The notes under the pieces: model-generated
Database searches by the model: none
What the model saw: the letters and a program-made list of their open reading frames with translations, nothing else
What the model was told of the DNA's origin: nothing
Program-made: the position numbers and the translations under genes
Shown: piece by piece, positions 1 through 4,827 of the stretch
Layout: each line of letters opens with the position of its first letter
Position numbering within the stretch: the first letter of the stretch is position 1
From: Thermococcus sp.
GTDB lineage: Archaea > Methanobacteriota_B > Thermococci > Thermococcales > Thermococcaceae
Direction: 5' to 3'
DNA length: 6,334 nucleotides
NCBI GenBank assembly: GCA_027074805.1
Contig: JALTCK010000102.1
Coordinates: forward strand, 1 to 6,334

Positions 1-369
1 GTTCTTCCTGAGTATCTCGATGCTCTCTATCGTCTGCGGCTGGAAGCCCTCGTTGATATCCACGATGAGAACGGCCAAATCGGCCAAACTCCCTCCCCTA
101 GCGCGCAAACTCGTGAAGGCCTCGTGACCGGGGGTGTCGATGAAGAGCAGTCCAGGGAGCTTTATCTCGCCCTTCCAGAGCTTGATGAGCGGACCGGCTA
201 AGGTTCTTACGGTCTCTATCGGAACCTCGGTAGCACCGATGTGCTGGGTTATTCCTCCAGCTTCTTTCGCTGCCACCTTGGTGCGCCTTATCCTGTCCAA
301 CAGGGTCGTCTTTCCGTGGTCAACGTGACCGAGAACCGCGATGATAGGCTGTCTAACCTTCTTAGTCAT
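1..369 (-). CDS. infB: Translation initiation factor aIF5B/IF2, N-terminal 123 residues (continues beyond window)
   Basis: This is the N-terminal part of the archaeal IF2/aIF5B GTPase, which promotes subunit joining and initiator tRNA positioning on the ribosome. The reading frame from 369 reaches base 1 open. Visible motifs are the G1 P-loop GHVDHGKT (residues 14-21), the switch I region GGITQHIGA (38-46) and G3 DTPGH (78-82). The rest of the G domain and the later domains lie outside the window; the family is usually about 600 residues without inteins. I chose ATG 369 over the in-frame ATG at 381 because it has GGTGAG a few bases upstream and the TATA box at 401-410 predicts a transcript starting near 379. 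The P-loop is a known intein insertion point in several Thermococcales, but here it runs on uninterrupted. The gene follows a lipoprotein gene on the same strand but has its own promoter. Identity is very sure. Confidence 0.97.
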   Translation of the reverse strand, partial: MTKKVRQPIIAVLGHVDHGKTTLLDRIRRTKVAAKEAGGITQHIGATEVPIETVRTLAGPLIKLWKGEIKLPGLLFIDTPGHEAFTSLRARGGSLADLAVLIVDINEGFQPQTIESIEILRKN

Positions 370-400
370 TCTCTCACCCATGCTACTCTCGGGTGAGACC

Positions 401-410
401 TTTTAAAAGA
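401..410 (-). promoter_or_regulatory. TATA box of infB
   Basis: On the minus strand this reads TTTTAAAAG with C/T-rich flanks, an archaeal TATA-like element. Its centre is about 26 bases from position 379, which places the 5' end inside the GGGTGAGAG Shine-Dalgarno stretch and gives a leader of about ten bases before ATG 369. It lies immediately after the stop codon of the upstream lipoprotein gene (418-420), so infB can be transcribed independently. Confidence 0.6.
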
Positions 411-417
411 TTTGGAA

Positions 418-1197
418 TTAGGGGAGGCGGTTGTAGATAAAGATCTCATTCAGAGCCTCCCGCTTCTCGCGATTTCCAATGTAATAAATGCCTCCGTCTG
501 GTGTTGTCACTGCTACCGTGTGATATTTGAGTCCAATTCCAACGAGTTCCTCAATCGGTAAGGGCTGTATAAATCCAACTATTACAGCGACTATGGTGCC
601 GTTGTAGGCTATCCCTATGACGGGGACTGTCTGTATATGGGGATAATTTTTGAAGAGTCCCTCAACGAGTATGGTATTATTGCTTCCGTTTTGGAGTTCG
701 TAAAATGTCACACTGTTGTTGCCATATCTTTCTTGGAGATAAGCCAGGGCCCTGCGACATTTACAGCATAAGTGACTCCCATATATGTAGAAGTGAAGTG
801 AGGTGGAGTTCTTTTCTTTGGAGAGGCTCCCGTTGCTCTGACTCGTATTTGAAGTACTTCCATTTTGAGACTCGTTGGTGGAAGTGGAGTTCTGAGTTGT
901 TCTCTCCCCCGGAGTTGCCGTTGATGTAGTCGGCGTTGACGTTGAAATAGTCGTTGATGAAGTAGACGTAGCGACTGTTGAGCTTGTGGTTGTCGAGGAA
1001 CTTGACGTGGAGACTGCTGTGGAGCTTGAAGACCGGTGGAGATTTCCAGCGGAAGAGTGGGTATTCAAAGGTGACGTGCTCTTATATGTGACCGTTGGGG
1101 ACGGTGTTGTTACATTCTGGGTTCCCCCAATACACAGCGATGCCATGAGTGAAGCGCTTACCACCAGTATGACAAGCAACCTTGAAAAATTTTTCAT
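418..1197 (-). CDS. Putative lipoprotein with Ser/Thr-rich stalk and thioredoxin/glutaredoxin-like CxxC domain
   Basis: A 259-residue predicted cell-surface protein. Residues 1-21 form a basic and hydrophobic signal ending in ASL-C22-IGG; Thermococcales lipoproteins often continue with CIGG, so C22 is the likely lipid-anchored residue. Residues 27-133 are a low-complexity Ser/Thr/Pro/Asn stalk with many NxS/T sequons, expected to be extended and glycosylated. From about 134 comes a compact domain: a strand (LHFYIYG), then HLCCKC, in which C144-x-x-C147 forms a CxxC motif with an extra C145, then a helix, and a VPV segment at 191-193 placed like the cis-proline loop of thioredoxins. This suggests an extracytoplasmic disulfide or thiol redox role, or a structural relic of the fold. 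ATG 1197 follows GAGGTGAGAAT, a strong ribosome site that contains the ndk TGA, so the gene is probably co-transcribed and translationally coupled with ndk. The substrate is unknown. The fold assignment is an inference from motifs. Confidence 0.85.
   Translation of the reverse strand: MKNFSRLLVILVVSASLMASLCIGGTQNVTTPSPTVTYKSTSPLNTHSSAGNLHRSSSSTAVSTSSSSTTTSSTVATSTSSTTISTSTPTTSTATPGERTTQNSTSTNESQNGSTSNTSQSNGSLSKEKNSTSLHFYIYGSHLCCKCRRALAYLQERYGNNSVTFYELQNGSNNTILVEGLFKNYPHIQTVPVIGIAYNGTIVAVIVGFIQPLPIEELVGIGLKYHTVAVTTPDGGIYYIGNREKREALNEIFIYNRLP
910..1080 (-). repeat. Low-complexity Ser/Thr stalk-coding DNA
   Basis: This part of the lipoprotein gene encodes residues about 40-96, nearly all Ser, Thr, Pro, Val and Ala with short runs such as SSSS and TTT. 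At the DNA level it is a degenerate tract of serine and threonine codons with no exact tandem unit that I can identify. It is the kind of tract expected to vary in length between strains. Confidence 0.6.
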
Positions 1198-1201
1198 ATT
1201 C

Positions 1202-1726
1202 TCACCTCTCGAGGCAGTTCATACTGTCTAAATATTCGCTCTTTTCCCTCGCATGGGTGTGGTAAAACCAGTCCGCGGCCTTGCAGTACTCAAAAAGCTC
1301 TTCAGGCTTGAAGTAGAGGCTTATCTCCCTCTCAGCACTCTCTGAGCTGTCTGAGGCATGGATTATGTTGTAGATGGAATCGCCTATGTCGAGTCCGTAG
1401 TCGCCACGGATGCTCCCGGGCTCAGCGTCCTTCGGATCGGTTGCTCCAGCCATCTTCCTGACAACGCTTATCGCGTAGCGTCCCTCGACGACCATGACGA
1501 CGCTCGGGGCCTTGGTGATGTAGTCAAGGAGCGGCTCGAAGAAGGGTTTGCCCTTGTGCTCCTCGTAGTGCTTTTCGGCCAGCTCGCGGGTGATCCATAT
1601 CATCTTCATCCCAACGATTTTAAGGCCCCTCTTCTCAAAGCGGCTTATGATTTCGCCCATCAAACCCCTGACAACCGCGTCGGGCTTGAGGATAACAAGT
1701 GTCCTCTCTATCTTTCTGTCCGCCAT
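1202..1726 (-). CDS. ndk: Nucleoside diphosphate kinase
   Basis: Cytoplasmic enzyme that moves the gamma phosphate from ATP to other NDPs through a phosphohistidine. From ATG 1726 it is 174 residues. Seen motifs, numbered from that start: ERTLVILKPDAVVRG near the N terminus, the substrate-site segment RKMAGATDP, PGSIRGDYG, and the catalytic NIIHASDS with His at about residue 123. An in-frame GTG at 1735 could add three residues, but GGTG at 1737-1734 fits better as the ribosome site for ATG 1726. It has a TATA box at 1756-1765. The C terminus runs past the usual WFYH.HA end with a tail of roughly 15 residues that includes a cysteine; from memory some relatives end earlier. Its TGA lies inside the ribosome site of the following lipoprotein gene, four bases before that gene's ATG. 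Identity is certain. Confidence 0.97.
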   Translation of the reverse strand: MADRKIERTLVILKPDAVVRGLMGEIISRFEKRGLKIVGMKMIWITRELAEKHYEEHKGKPFFEPLLDYITKAPSVVMVVEGRYAISVVRKMAGATDPKDAEPGSIRGDYGLDIGDSIYNIIHASDSSESAEREISLYFKPEELFEYCKAADWFYHTHAREKSEYLDSMNCLER

Positions 1727-1755
1727 TGGCAACACCAGAGTTAGTTGTCACCGGA

Positions 1756-1765
1756 GTTAAAAGGG
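1756..1765 (-). promoter_or_regulatory. TATA box of ndk (and probably the lipoprotein gene)
   Basis: The minus strand reads CCCTTTTAAC, an archaeal TATA-like element. It predicts a 5' end near 1733-1737, right at the GGTG ribosome site and about ten bases before ATG 1726. Because the lipoprotein gene follows ndk by four bases and has no visible promoter of its own, this element probably drives both. Confidence 0.55.
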
Positions 1766-1810
1766 TTTTTGGAGATTCTGAGATTGAGGGAATTCATCAG
1801 AGACACGGAA

Positions 1811-1830
1811 GAGGGAAAAGAAATAAAAGC
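1811..1830 (-). terminator. Pyrimidine-rich terminator after the secreted-protein gene
   Basis: Directly after the stop codon at 1833-1831 the minus strand is GCTTTTATTTCTTTTCCCTC, a T-rich tract without a hairpin, as in intrinsic archaeal terminators. It separates the secreted-protein gene from ndk, which has its own promoter about 50 bases further on. Confidence 0.55.
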
Positions 1831-3000
1831 TCAGCCGACCTTAACGTACCACACGACTCCCGCAGAGGTTTCAGGATGCAAGCAGAAGCCTGCACCCGGT
1901 GCACAAGATTCAAACTTTACCCACAGTGACACTCCCACTATCCTGTGCCAGTTTCCATCATGAAGCACAGCCTCCTTTACCCTTGCAGAGGAAGCCACCA
2001 TGGTTCCAAAGGTGTACTTTGCATCCCGCGACCTTGGATTGAATTTCATGATCCAAACACTCCTCTGAAGATCGATATCGGCAACTGGATCCATTTCATA
2101 CTCCGGGATAGTAGCTGTGAAGGTCAGAGAAGGAGTGCCGCCTATTGTTGCTGATACCTGGGAGTGCCCTTTAAACATTCCCTCTTCAATAATGGGTTTA
2201 ACGAGTTCCAACTGTGGGTCTAACCTCGAATCCAAGTTCCAATCGTGGACTATCCTAGCCCGATATGTGACAAAATCATCATACCTTCTGTTACCACTTT
2301 CCCTAAGACCATAACCAGGGGCAATACGATAAACGGCTCTATCCCCCGGTCCAACCAAAAATGTCTCCCACTTTGGATCTCCATCATTCCAGAGACCATA
2401 CATATAGAATCTTGCGTACAGATTTCCATGAGGGGGGTCAACCTTTCGAATTTCCAAAGCACCAAAGCTGTGCCAGTACGGCGAACTCTCGCCGCTGTAA
2501 ACCTTCACGTTGCCGTTGCTGTCCACGGTTTTAACTTCCCATCCGTTAGGAACGCCGATTTTCTCCTTGGGAATTACGTCGGGCTTGAACTTCGGTGCCT
2601 TTTTGCTCCATTCCAAAAGCTCACTTCTAATTTTGTCGGGCATTATTGGCGCACCATTACCCGTGGCCGTGATCAGAATCTCAACCCTGCCGTCCTTGGT
2701 GACCTTTATTCCGTATCCCGTTATGACCGAACCTTTCGGGAGTTCCGGAACGGCATAGACGTGCCATTTAGCGTTTGGGGCACTCTTCTCAACGAGCTTT
2801 GGAACCGTCTCTTTCAAAAAGTCCTGGCTTATGGGAAGACCGTTCTTCGGGTAGAGAAGGTAGGTGGTGTAGTTCTGCCCGGGTATCCTCTGTATCGCAG
2901 GGGCAGCATAGTGGACGCTCTCATTTGGGGAATATGCCGAAACAACAAAAAGACTCCCTACCAAAACCCCCAGGATAAACCACACCACTTTTTGACGCAT
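1831..3000 (-). CDS. Unrecognised secreted protein, 389 residues
   Basis: I do not recognise this family. From ATG 3000 the protein starts MRQK and continues with a hydrophobic stretch (WFILGVLVGSLFVVSA), a typical signal peptide or N-terminal anchor. An in-frame TTG at 3024 would add eight residues, but GGGGGT at 3012-3007 suits ATG 3000. The mature part seems to have an N-terminal alpha/beta region up to about residue 140 (GYGIKV, GRVEILITATG, then a helix before a lysine-rich KKAPKFKP link). A larger, probably beta-rich region follows, with many aromatic residues (PYWHSFGALEI, ARFYMYGLW, TYRARIVHDWNLDSRLDP). Two cysteines near the C terminus (366 and 373) frame APGAGF and may form a disulfide. 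There is no lipobox, C-terminal anchor or recognisable catalytic motif. The gene has its own promoter and terminator and lies between rpl24e and ndk, with lower GC than the ribosomal genes, especially in its second half. This suggests an inserted accessory gene. Secretion is well supported; function is unknown. Confidence 0.85.
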   Translation of the reverse strand: MRQKVVWFILGVLVGSLFVVSAYSPNESVHYAAPAIQRIPGQNYTTYLLYPKNGLPISQDFLKETVPKLVEKSAPNAKWHVYAVPELPKGSVITGYGIKVTKDGRVEILITATGNGAPIMPDKIRSELLEWSKKAPKFKPDVIPKEKIGVPNGWEVKTVDSNGNVKVYSGESSPYWHSFGALEIRKVDPPHGNLYARFYMYGLWNDGDPKWETFLVGPGDRAVYRIAPGYGLRESGNRRYDDFVTYRARIVHDWNLDSRLDPQLELVKPIIEEGMFKGHSQVSATIGGTPSLTFTATIPEYEMDPVADIDLQRSVWIMKFNPRSRDAKYTFGTMVASSARVKEAVLHDGNWHRIVGVSLWVKFESCAPGAGFCLHPETSAGVVWYVKVG

Positions 3001-3045
3001 CCATCTACCCCCAAGGATCGTCAATTAGAAGAACGCAATCAGAGT

Positions 3046-3054
3046 ATTTAATTA
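3046..3054 (-). promoter_or_regulatory. Possible TATA element of the secreted-protein gene
   Basis: The AT-rich minus-strand stretch AATAATTAAATAC spans about 3056-3044. It is placed to give a transcript start near 3022 and a leader of about 20 bases that carries GGGGGT before ATG 3000. The match to the usual TTTAWA form is imperfect and the exact register is uncertain. Confidence 0.4.
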
Positions 3055-3108
3055 TTTGGCCATCCCAGGATAACCAGAAGATAGAGATTTTTGTGAACCA
3101 AAATTACT

Positions 3109-3124
3109 AAAGAAAAGAAGGAAA
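3109..3124 (-). terminator. T-rich terminator of the ribosomal protein cluster
   Basis: Immediately after the rpl24e stop codon the minus strand reads TTTCCTTCTTTTCTTT, a pyrimidine tract typical of archaeal intrinsic termination. It marks the end of the L7Ae-S28e-L24e unit before the secreted-protein gene. Confidence 0.6.
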
Positions 3125-3331
3125 TCACTTCCTCCTCTTGGCCCTCTGGAGCCTTGCTTCTTCAAAGGCCTTGGTCCACTTGAGCTTCCTGGGGTTCCTG
3201 CCCATGAAGTAGAGCTTCTCGCACTTGCCCGAGCAGAAAAACAGGACTCTGCCGTCGTTTCTGACGAACATCTTGCCTGTTCCTGGCTCGAATTCCCTTC
3301 CGCAGTAGGAGCAGACGTTCCAGCGGGCCAT
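3125..3331 (-). CDS. rpl24e: Ribosomal protein L24e (eL24)
   Basis: Small zinc-binding protein of the large ribosomal subunit, here 68 residues. The N-terminal MARWNVCSYCGREFEPGTG holds the first Cys pair (CSYC), and FFCSGKCEKLY the second (CSGKC), giving the family's four-cysteine zinc site. It is followed by the conserved NPRKLKWTKAF and a basic tail ending KRRK. ATG 3331 is preferred over the TTG two codons upstream because GGAGGAGGCG sits at a suitable distance before it. The start comes two bases after the rps28e stop codon, so the two are one transcript and likely translationally coupled. Length and motifs match the archaeal family. Confidence 0.97.
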   Translation of the reverse strand: MARWNVCSYCGREFEPGTGKMFVRNDGRVLFFCSGKCEKLYFMGRNPRKLKWTKAFEEARLQRAKRRK

Positions 3332-3333
3332 CT

Positions 3334-3546
3334 TCAACGCCTCCTCCTGATCTCTCTGGCCTCTCTTTCAGTCTCCCTGAGTATGACTATGTCACCGACG
3401 CGGACGGGGCCCTTAACGTTCCTTCTTATGACGCGCCCCTTATCGCGCCCCTCGAGAACGCGAACCTTGACCTGGGTAACGCCGCCGGTGACACCGGTCC
3501 TTGCAACGATCTCAATAACCTCAGCCGGGTATCCTTCGTCGCTCAT
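3334..3546 (-). CDS. rps28e: Ribosomal protein S28e (eS28)
   Basis: Small-subunit ribosomal protein of 70 residues. It is recognised from GVTQVKVRVLEGRDKGRVIRRNVKGPVRVGDIVIL, an OB-fold core, and the conserved C-terminal end REIRRRR. ATG 3546 is preceded by AGGTG about six bases upstream. It lies between rpl7ae (71 bases upstream) and rpl24e (two bases downstream), the usual archaeal order. The gap to rpl7ae holds a TATA-like stretch, so S28e and L24e may have a promoter of their own besides read-through from rpl7ae. Confidence 0.97.
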   Translation of the reverse strand: MSDEGYPAEVIEIVARTGVTGGVTQVKVRVLEGRDKGRVIRRNVKGPVRVGDIVILRETEREAREIRRRR

Positions 3547-3571
3547 TTCTCACACCTCTTAAAGCCTCGCA

Positions 3572-3590
3572 GAGATAAACTTAAACCTTT
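3572..3590 (-). promoter_or_regulatory. Possible TATA/BRE of rps28e-rpl24e
   Basis: The minus strand reads AAAGGTTTAAGTTTATCTC: a purine-rich BRE-like start followed by overlapping TTTAAG and TTTATC. It predicts a 5' end near 3557, just before AGGTGTGAGAA and ATG 3546. The short leader matches the other promoters in the window. Co-transcription with rpl7ae remains possible. Confidence 0.45.
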
Positions 3591-3617
3591 CCGTGAGCGA
3601 AGGTAATGAAAAGGGGC

Positions 3618-3989
3618 TCACTTCATGAGCTCCCTAACCTTCATGGCGATGTCCTCAACGAGCTCGCGGCCCTTACCGGGCTCAACTATAGCAACGCTGG
3701 CAGCGGGAACCTCAAGCCCGGCAGCAGCGCCGAGCTCCTTCTTGCTCGGGACGTAGATGTACGGAATCTCCTTCTCCTCACACAGCGGCGGGAGGTGAGC
3801 AACTATCTCCTCGGGGTCAACATCCTCGGCTATGACAACGAGCTTGGCCTGGCCCCTCTCAACGGCCTTGGTCGTCTCGTTGGTACCCTTCCTTATCCTT
3901 CCGGTGTCGCGAGCGAGCTCAACGACCTCAAGGGCCTTCTCAGCAAGCTCGGCCGGAACCTCAAACTTGACGTAGCTTGGCTTCGCCAT
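3618..3989 (-). CDS. rpl7ae: Ribosomal protein L7Ae (eL8), kink-turn RNA-binding protein
   Basis: A 123-residue protein of the L7Ae/L30e/S12e/Gadd45 superfamily. In archaea it binds kink-turns in 23S rRNA, box C/D and H/ACA guide RNPs, and RNase P RNA. The RNA-binding signature GTNETTKAVERGQAKLV (residues 35-51) is intact, followed by VIAEDVDPEEIVAHLPPLCEE and IPYIYVPSKKELG, where family members contact the flipped-out kink-turn base. The length is standard. ATG 3989 is preceded by GGAGG; an ATG nine bases upstream is out of frame. It is the first gene of the L7Ae-S28e-L24e group, with a TATA box at 4050-4057 and a leader of roughly 40 bases, the longest clear leader here, which may fold into an L7Ae target (see the 4004-4026 entry). 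Identity is certain. Confidence 0.98.
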   Translation of the reverse strand: MAKPSYVKFEVPAELAEKALEVVELARDTGRIRKGTNETTKAVERGQAKLVVIAEDVDPEEIVAHLPPLCEEKEIPYIYVPSKKELGAAAGLEVPAASVAIVEPGKGRELVEDIAMKVRELMK

Positions 3990-4003
3990 CTTTCATCCCT
4001 CCG

Positions 4004-4026
4004 AAACCTCATCGTTCATCGAGTTT
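4004..4026 (-). promoter_or_regulatory. Putative kink-loop-like hairpin in the rpl7ae leader
   Basis: On the minus strand AAACU (4026-4022) can pair with GGUUU (4008-4004), closing a 13-base loop that reads CGAUGAACGAUGA. Drawn this way, the 5' side has a short bulge ending in U followed by GA, and the 3' side has GA directly before the stem. Two GA steps facing each other next to a bulge is the core of a kink-turn or kink-loop, the RNA motif L7Ae binds. The bulge is four rather than three bases, the stem is weak with one terminal G-U pair, and the box D match is poor. It is a candidate only. Confidence 0.3.
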
Positions 4027-4049
4027 AGCATGCTCGATTCCGGAGGAGG

Positions 4050-4057
4050 CTTTAAAA
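4050..4057 (-). promoter_or_regulatory. TATA box of rpl7ae
   Basis: The minus strand has CCTTTTAAAGCC across 4060-4049, with TTTTAAAG as the TATA element. Standard spacing puts the 5' end at about 4026-4029, giving a leader of nearly 40 bases with GGAGGG before ATG 3989. Confidence 0.6.
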
Positions 4058-4129
4058 GGATTTCGATATCAGCAGCCAAGCTCGTCATCCCAGAGGTCAG
4101 CCAGGGGAATGAAAATGAGCTGAGGGAAC

Positions 4130-4741
4130 TCACTCGTTCTTATCATAGCCGCGGTAGATTTCTAAGCTCCTCCTAGCGCGGGCACGTGGTATGTGATGTC
4201 CCATCAGGGCGACTATCTTGTCGGCCCTGGCCTTGCCGTGGTGGATCATCTTCCTCTCGGTCTTTATCTTCTCGACCTTGAAAGTGTAGCCGCCGACCTC
4301 GAGGACCTCTCCAACCACGAACTCCTCGTTCCGCGGAACCTTGACCTTGAAGGCCTGCGTGAGGCCCTTCGGGAGGTAGATGGAGACCTTGATGACCTTC
4401 GGATAGGTCAGGCTCTCGCCCCAGAGGGTTTTAATCTCCCCTATCCTGGCCTTCTCGACGCGCCTGTCCCCTTCGAGCTCTATTCCCGTGATCCTGACCT
4501 CGTCCTCCTCGGTCTCGACTATGTCGCCGACCTTTATCTCCTCGCCCTCGGGGAGTTCTGCCTCCGTCTTGAAGCTCCTCTCGTGCTTGCTGACCACCAG
4601 CGGAACCTTCACGATCTTTGGCAACGTTATTTGCCAGACGTTGCCGCACTCGTTGCACTTGAGCGTCAGCTCCCTCCCCCTCTCTCTGATGACCTCGACA
4701 TCATCACTACCGCACTCTGGACATATGAACCACTCTTCCAT
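4130..4741 (-). CDS. HVO_0476-type zinc-ribbon protein, function unknown
   Basis: A 203-residue protein whose N terminus is a four-cysteine zinc ribbon: CPEC at residues 7-10 and CNEC at 29-32, with 18 residues between. The rest is rich in Val, Glu, Lys and short beta strands (EGEEIKVGDIVETEEDEVRITGIEL, then a similar EEFVVGEVLEVGGYTFKVEKI), which looks like two related barrel-like units. A basic C-terminal tail follows (HHIPRARARRSLEIYRG). I associate this layout with the archaeal family annotated as HVO_0476 zinc finger protein; its role is not established, and nucleic acid binding is only an inference from the ribbon and basic tail. ATG 4741 is chosen over a GTG at 4792 because the TATA box at 4772-4780 lies between them and GGTGAGAG directly precedes 4741. 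It is on its own promoter, after the PUA/PP-loop gene. Confidence 0.9.
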   Translation of the reverse strand: MEEWFICPECGSDDVEVIRERGRELTLKCNECGNVWQITLPKIVKVPLVVSKHERSFKTEAELPEGEEIKVGDIVETEEDEVRITGIELEGDRRVEKARIGEIKTLWGESLTYPKVIKVSIYLPKGLTQAFKVKVPRNEEFVVGEVLEVGGYTFKVEKIKTERKMIHHGKARADKIVALMGHHIPRARARRSLEIYRGYDKNE

Positions 4742-4771
4742 TTCTCTCACCAGAGGGGGAAAAGAGGGGGA

Positions 4772-4780
4772 GTTTATAAA
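4772..4780 (-). promoter_or_regulatory. TATA box of the zinc-ribbon gene
   Basis: The minus strand reads TTTATAAAC, the best archaeal TATA box in the window. It predicts a 5' end at about 4750, within the GGTGAG ribosome site, and so a leader of about ten bases before ATG 4741. It also rules out the upstream GTG as the main start. Confidence 0.7.
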
Positions 4781-4818
4781 GGTGCCCCACAATCTACCAG
4801 CGGCTTCAAGTTTCTACG

Positions 4819-4827
4819 GTTGAAAAA
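4819..4827 (-). terminator. Weak oligo-T terminator after the PUA/PP-loop gene
   Basis: A TTTTT run lies directly after the TGA at 4830-4828. The region to the next TATA box is short and has no better candidate, so termination here may be partial. No hairpin is evident. Confidence 0.3.

Noticed and set aside
369..381. ATG 381 as the infB start, four codons upstream
   Set aside because: It lies at or just upstream of the predicted transcript start and has no ribosome site, whereas ATG 369 has GGTGAG at the right distance.
1022..1119. Ser/Thr tract as a possible tandem-repeat or recombination array
   Set aside because: The codons vary and I find no exact repeated unit. It reads as ordinary degenerate stalk-coding sequence.
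2245..3051. 268-residue plus-strand open frame opposite the secreted-protein gene
   Set aside because: The minus frame has a signal peptide, a ribosome site, a promoter and a terminator. The plus frame has none of these and no recognisable domain.
4000..4047. Long hairpin in which CCUCCGGAA (4047-4039) pairs with UUUCGGAGG and would hide the rpl7ae ribosome site
   Set aside because: The upstream arm lies only a few bases after the TATA box and upstream of the predicted transcript start at about 4026-4029, so it would not be in the RNA. It could matter only in read-through transcripts from the zinc-ribbon gene.
4061..4129. Possible box C/D guide RNA between the zinc-ribbon gene and rpl7ae
   Set aside because: The minus strand has an AUGACGA and two CUGA sequences, but there is no acceptable first box C and the guide spacings do not fit the archaeal pattern. 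I see nothing else in this gap.
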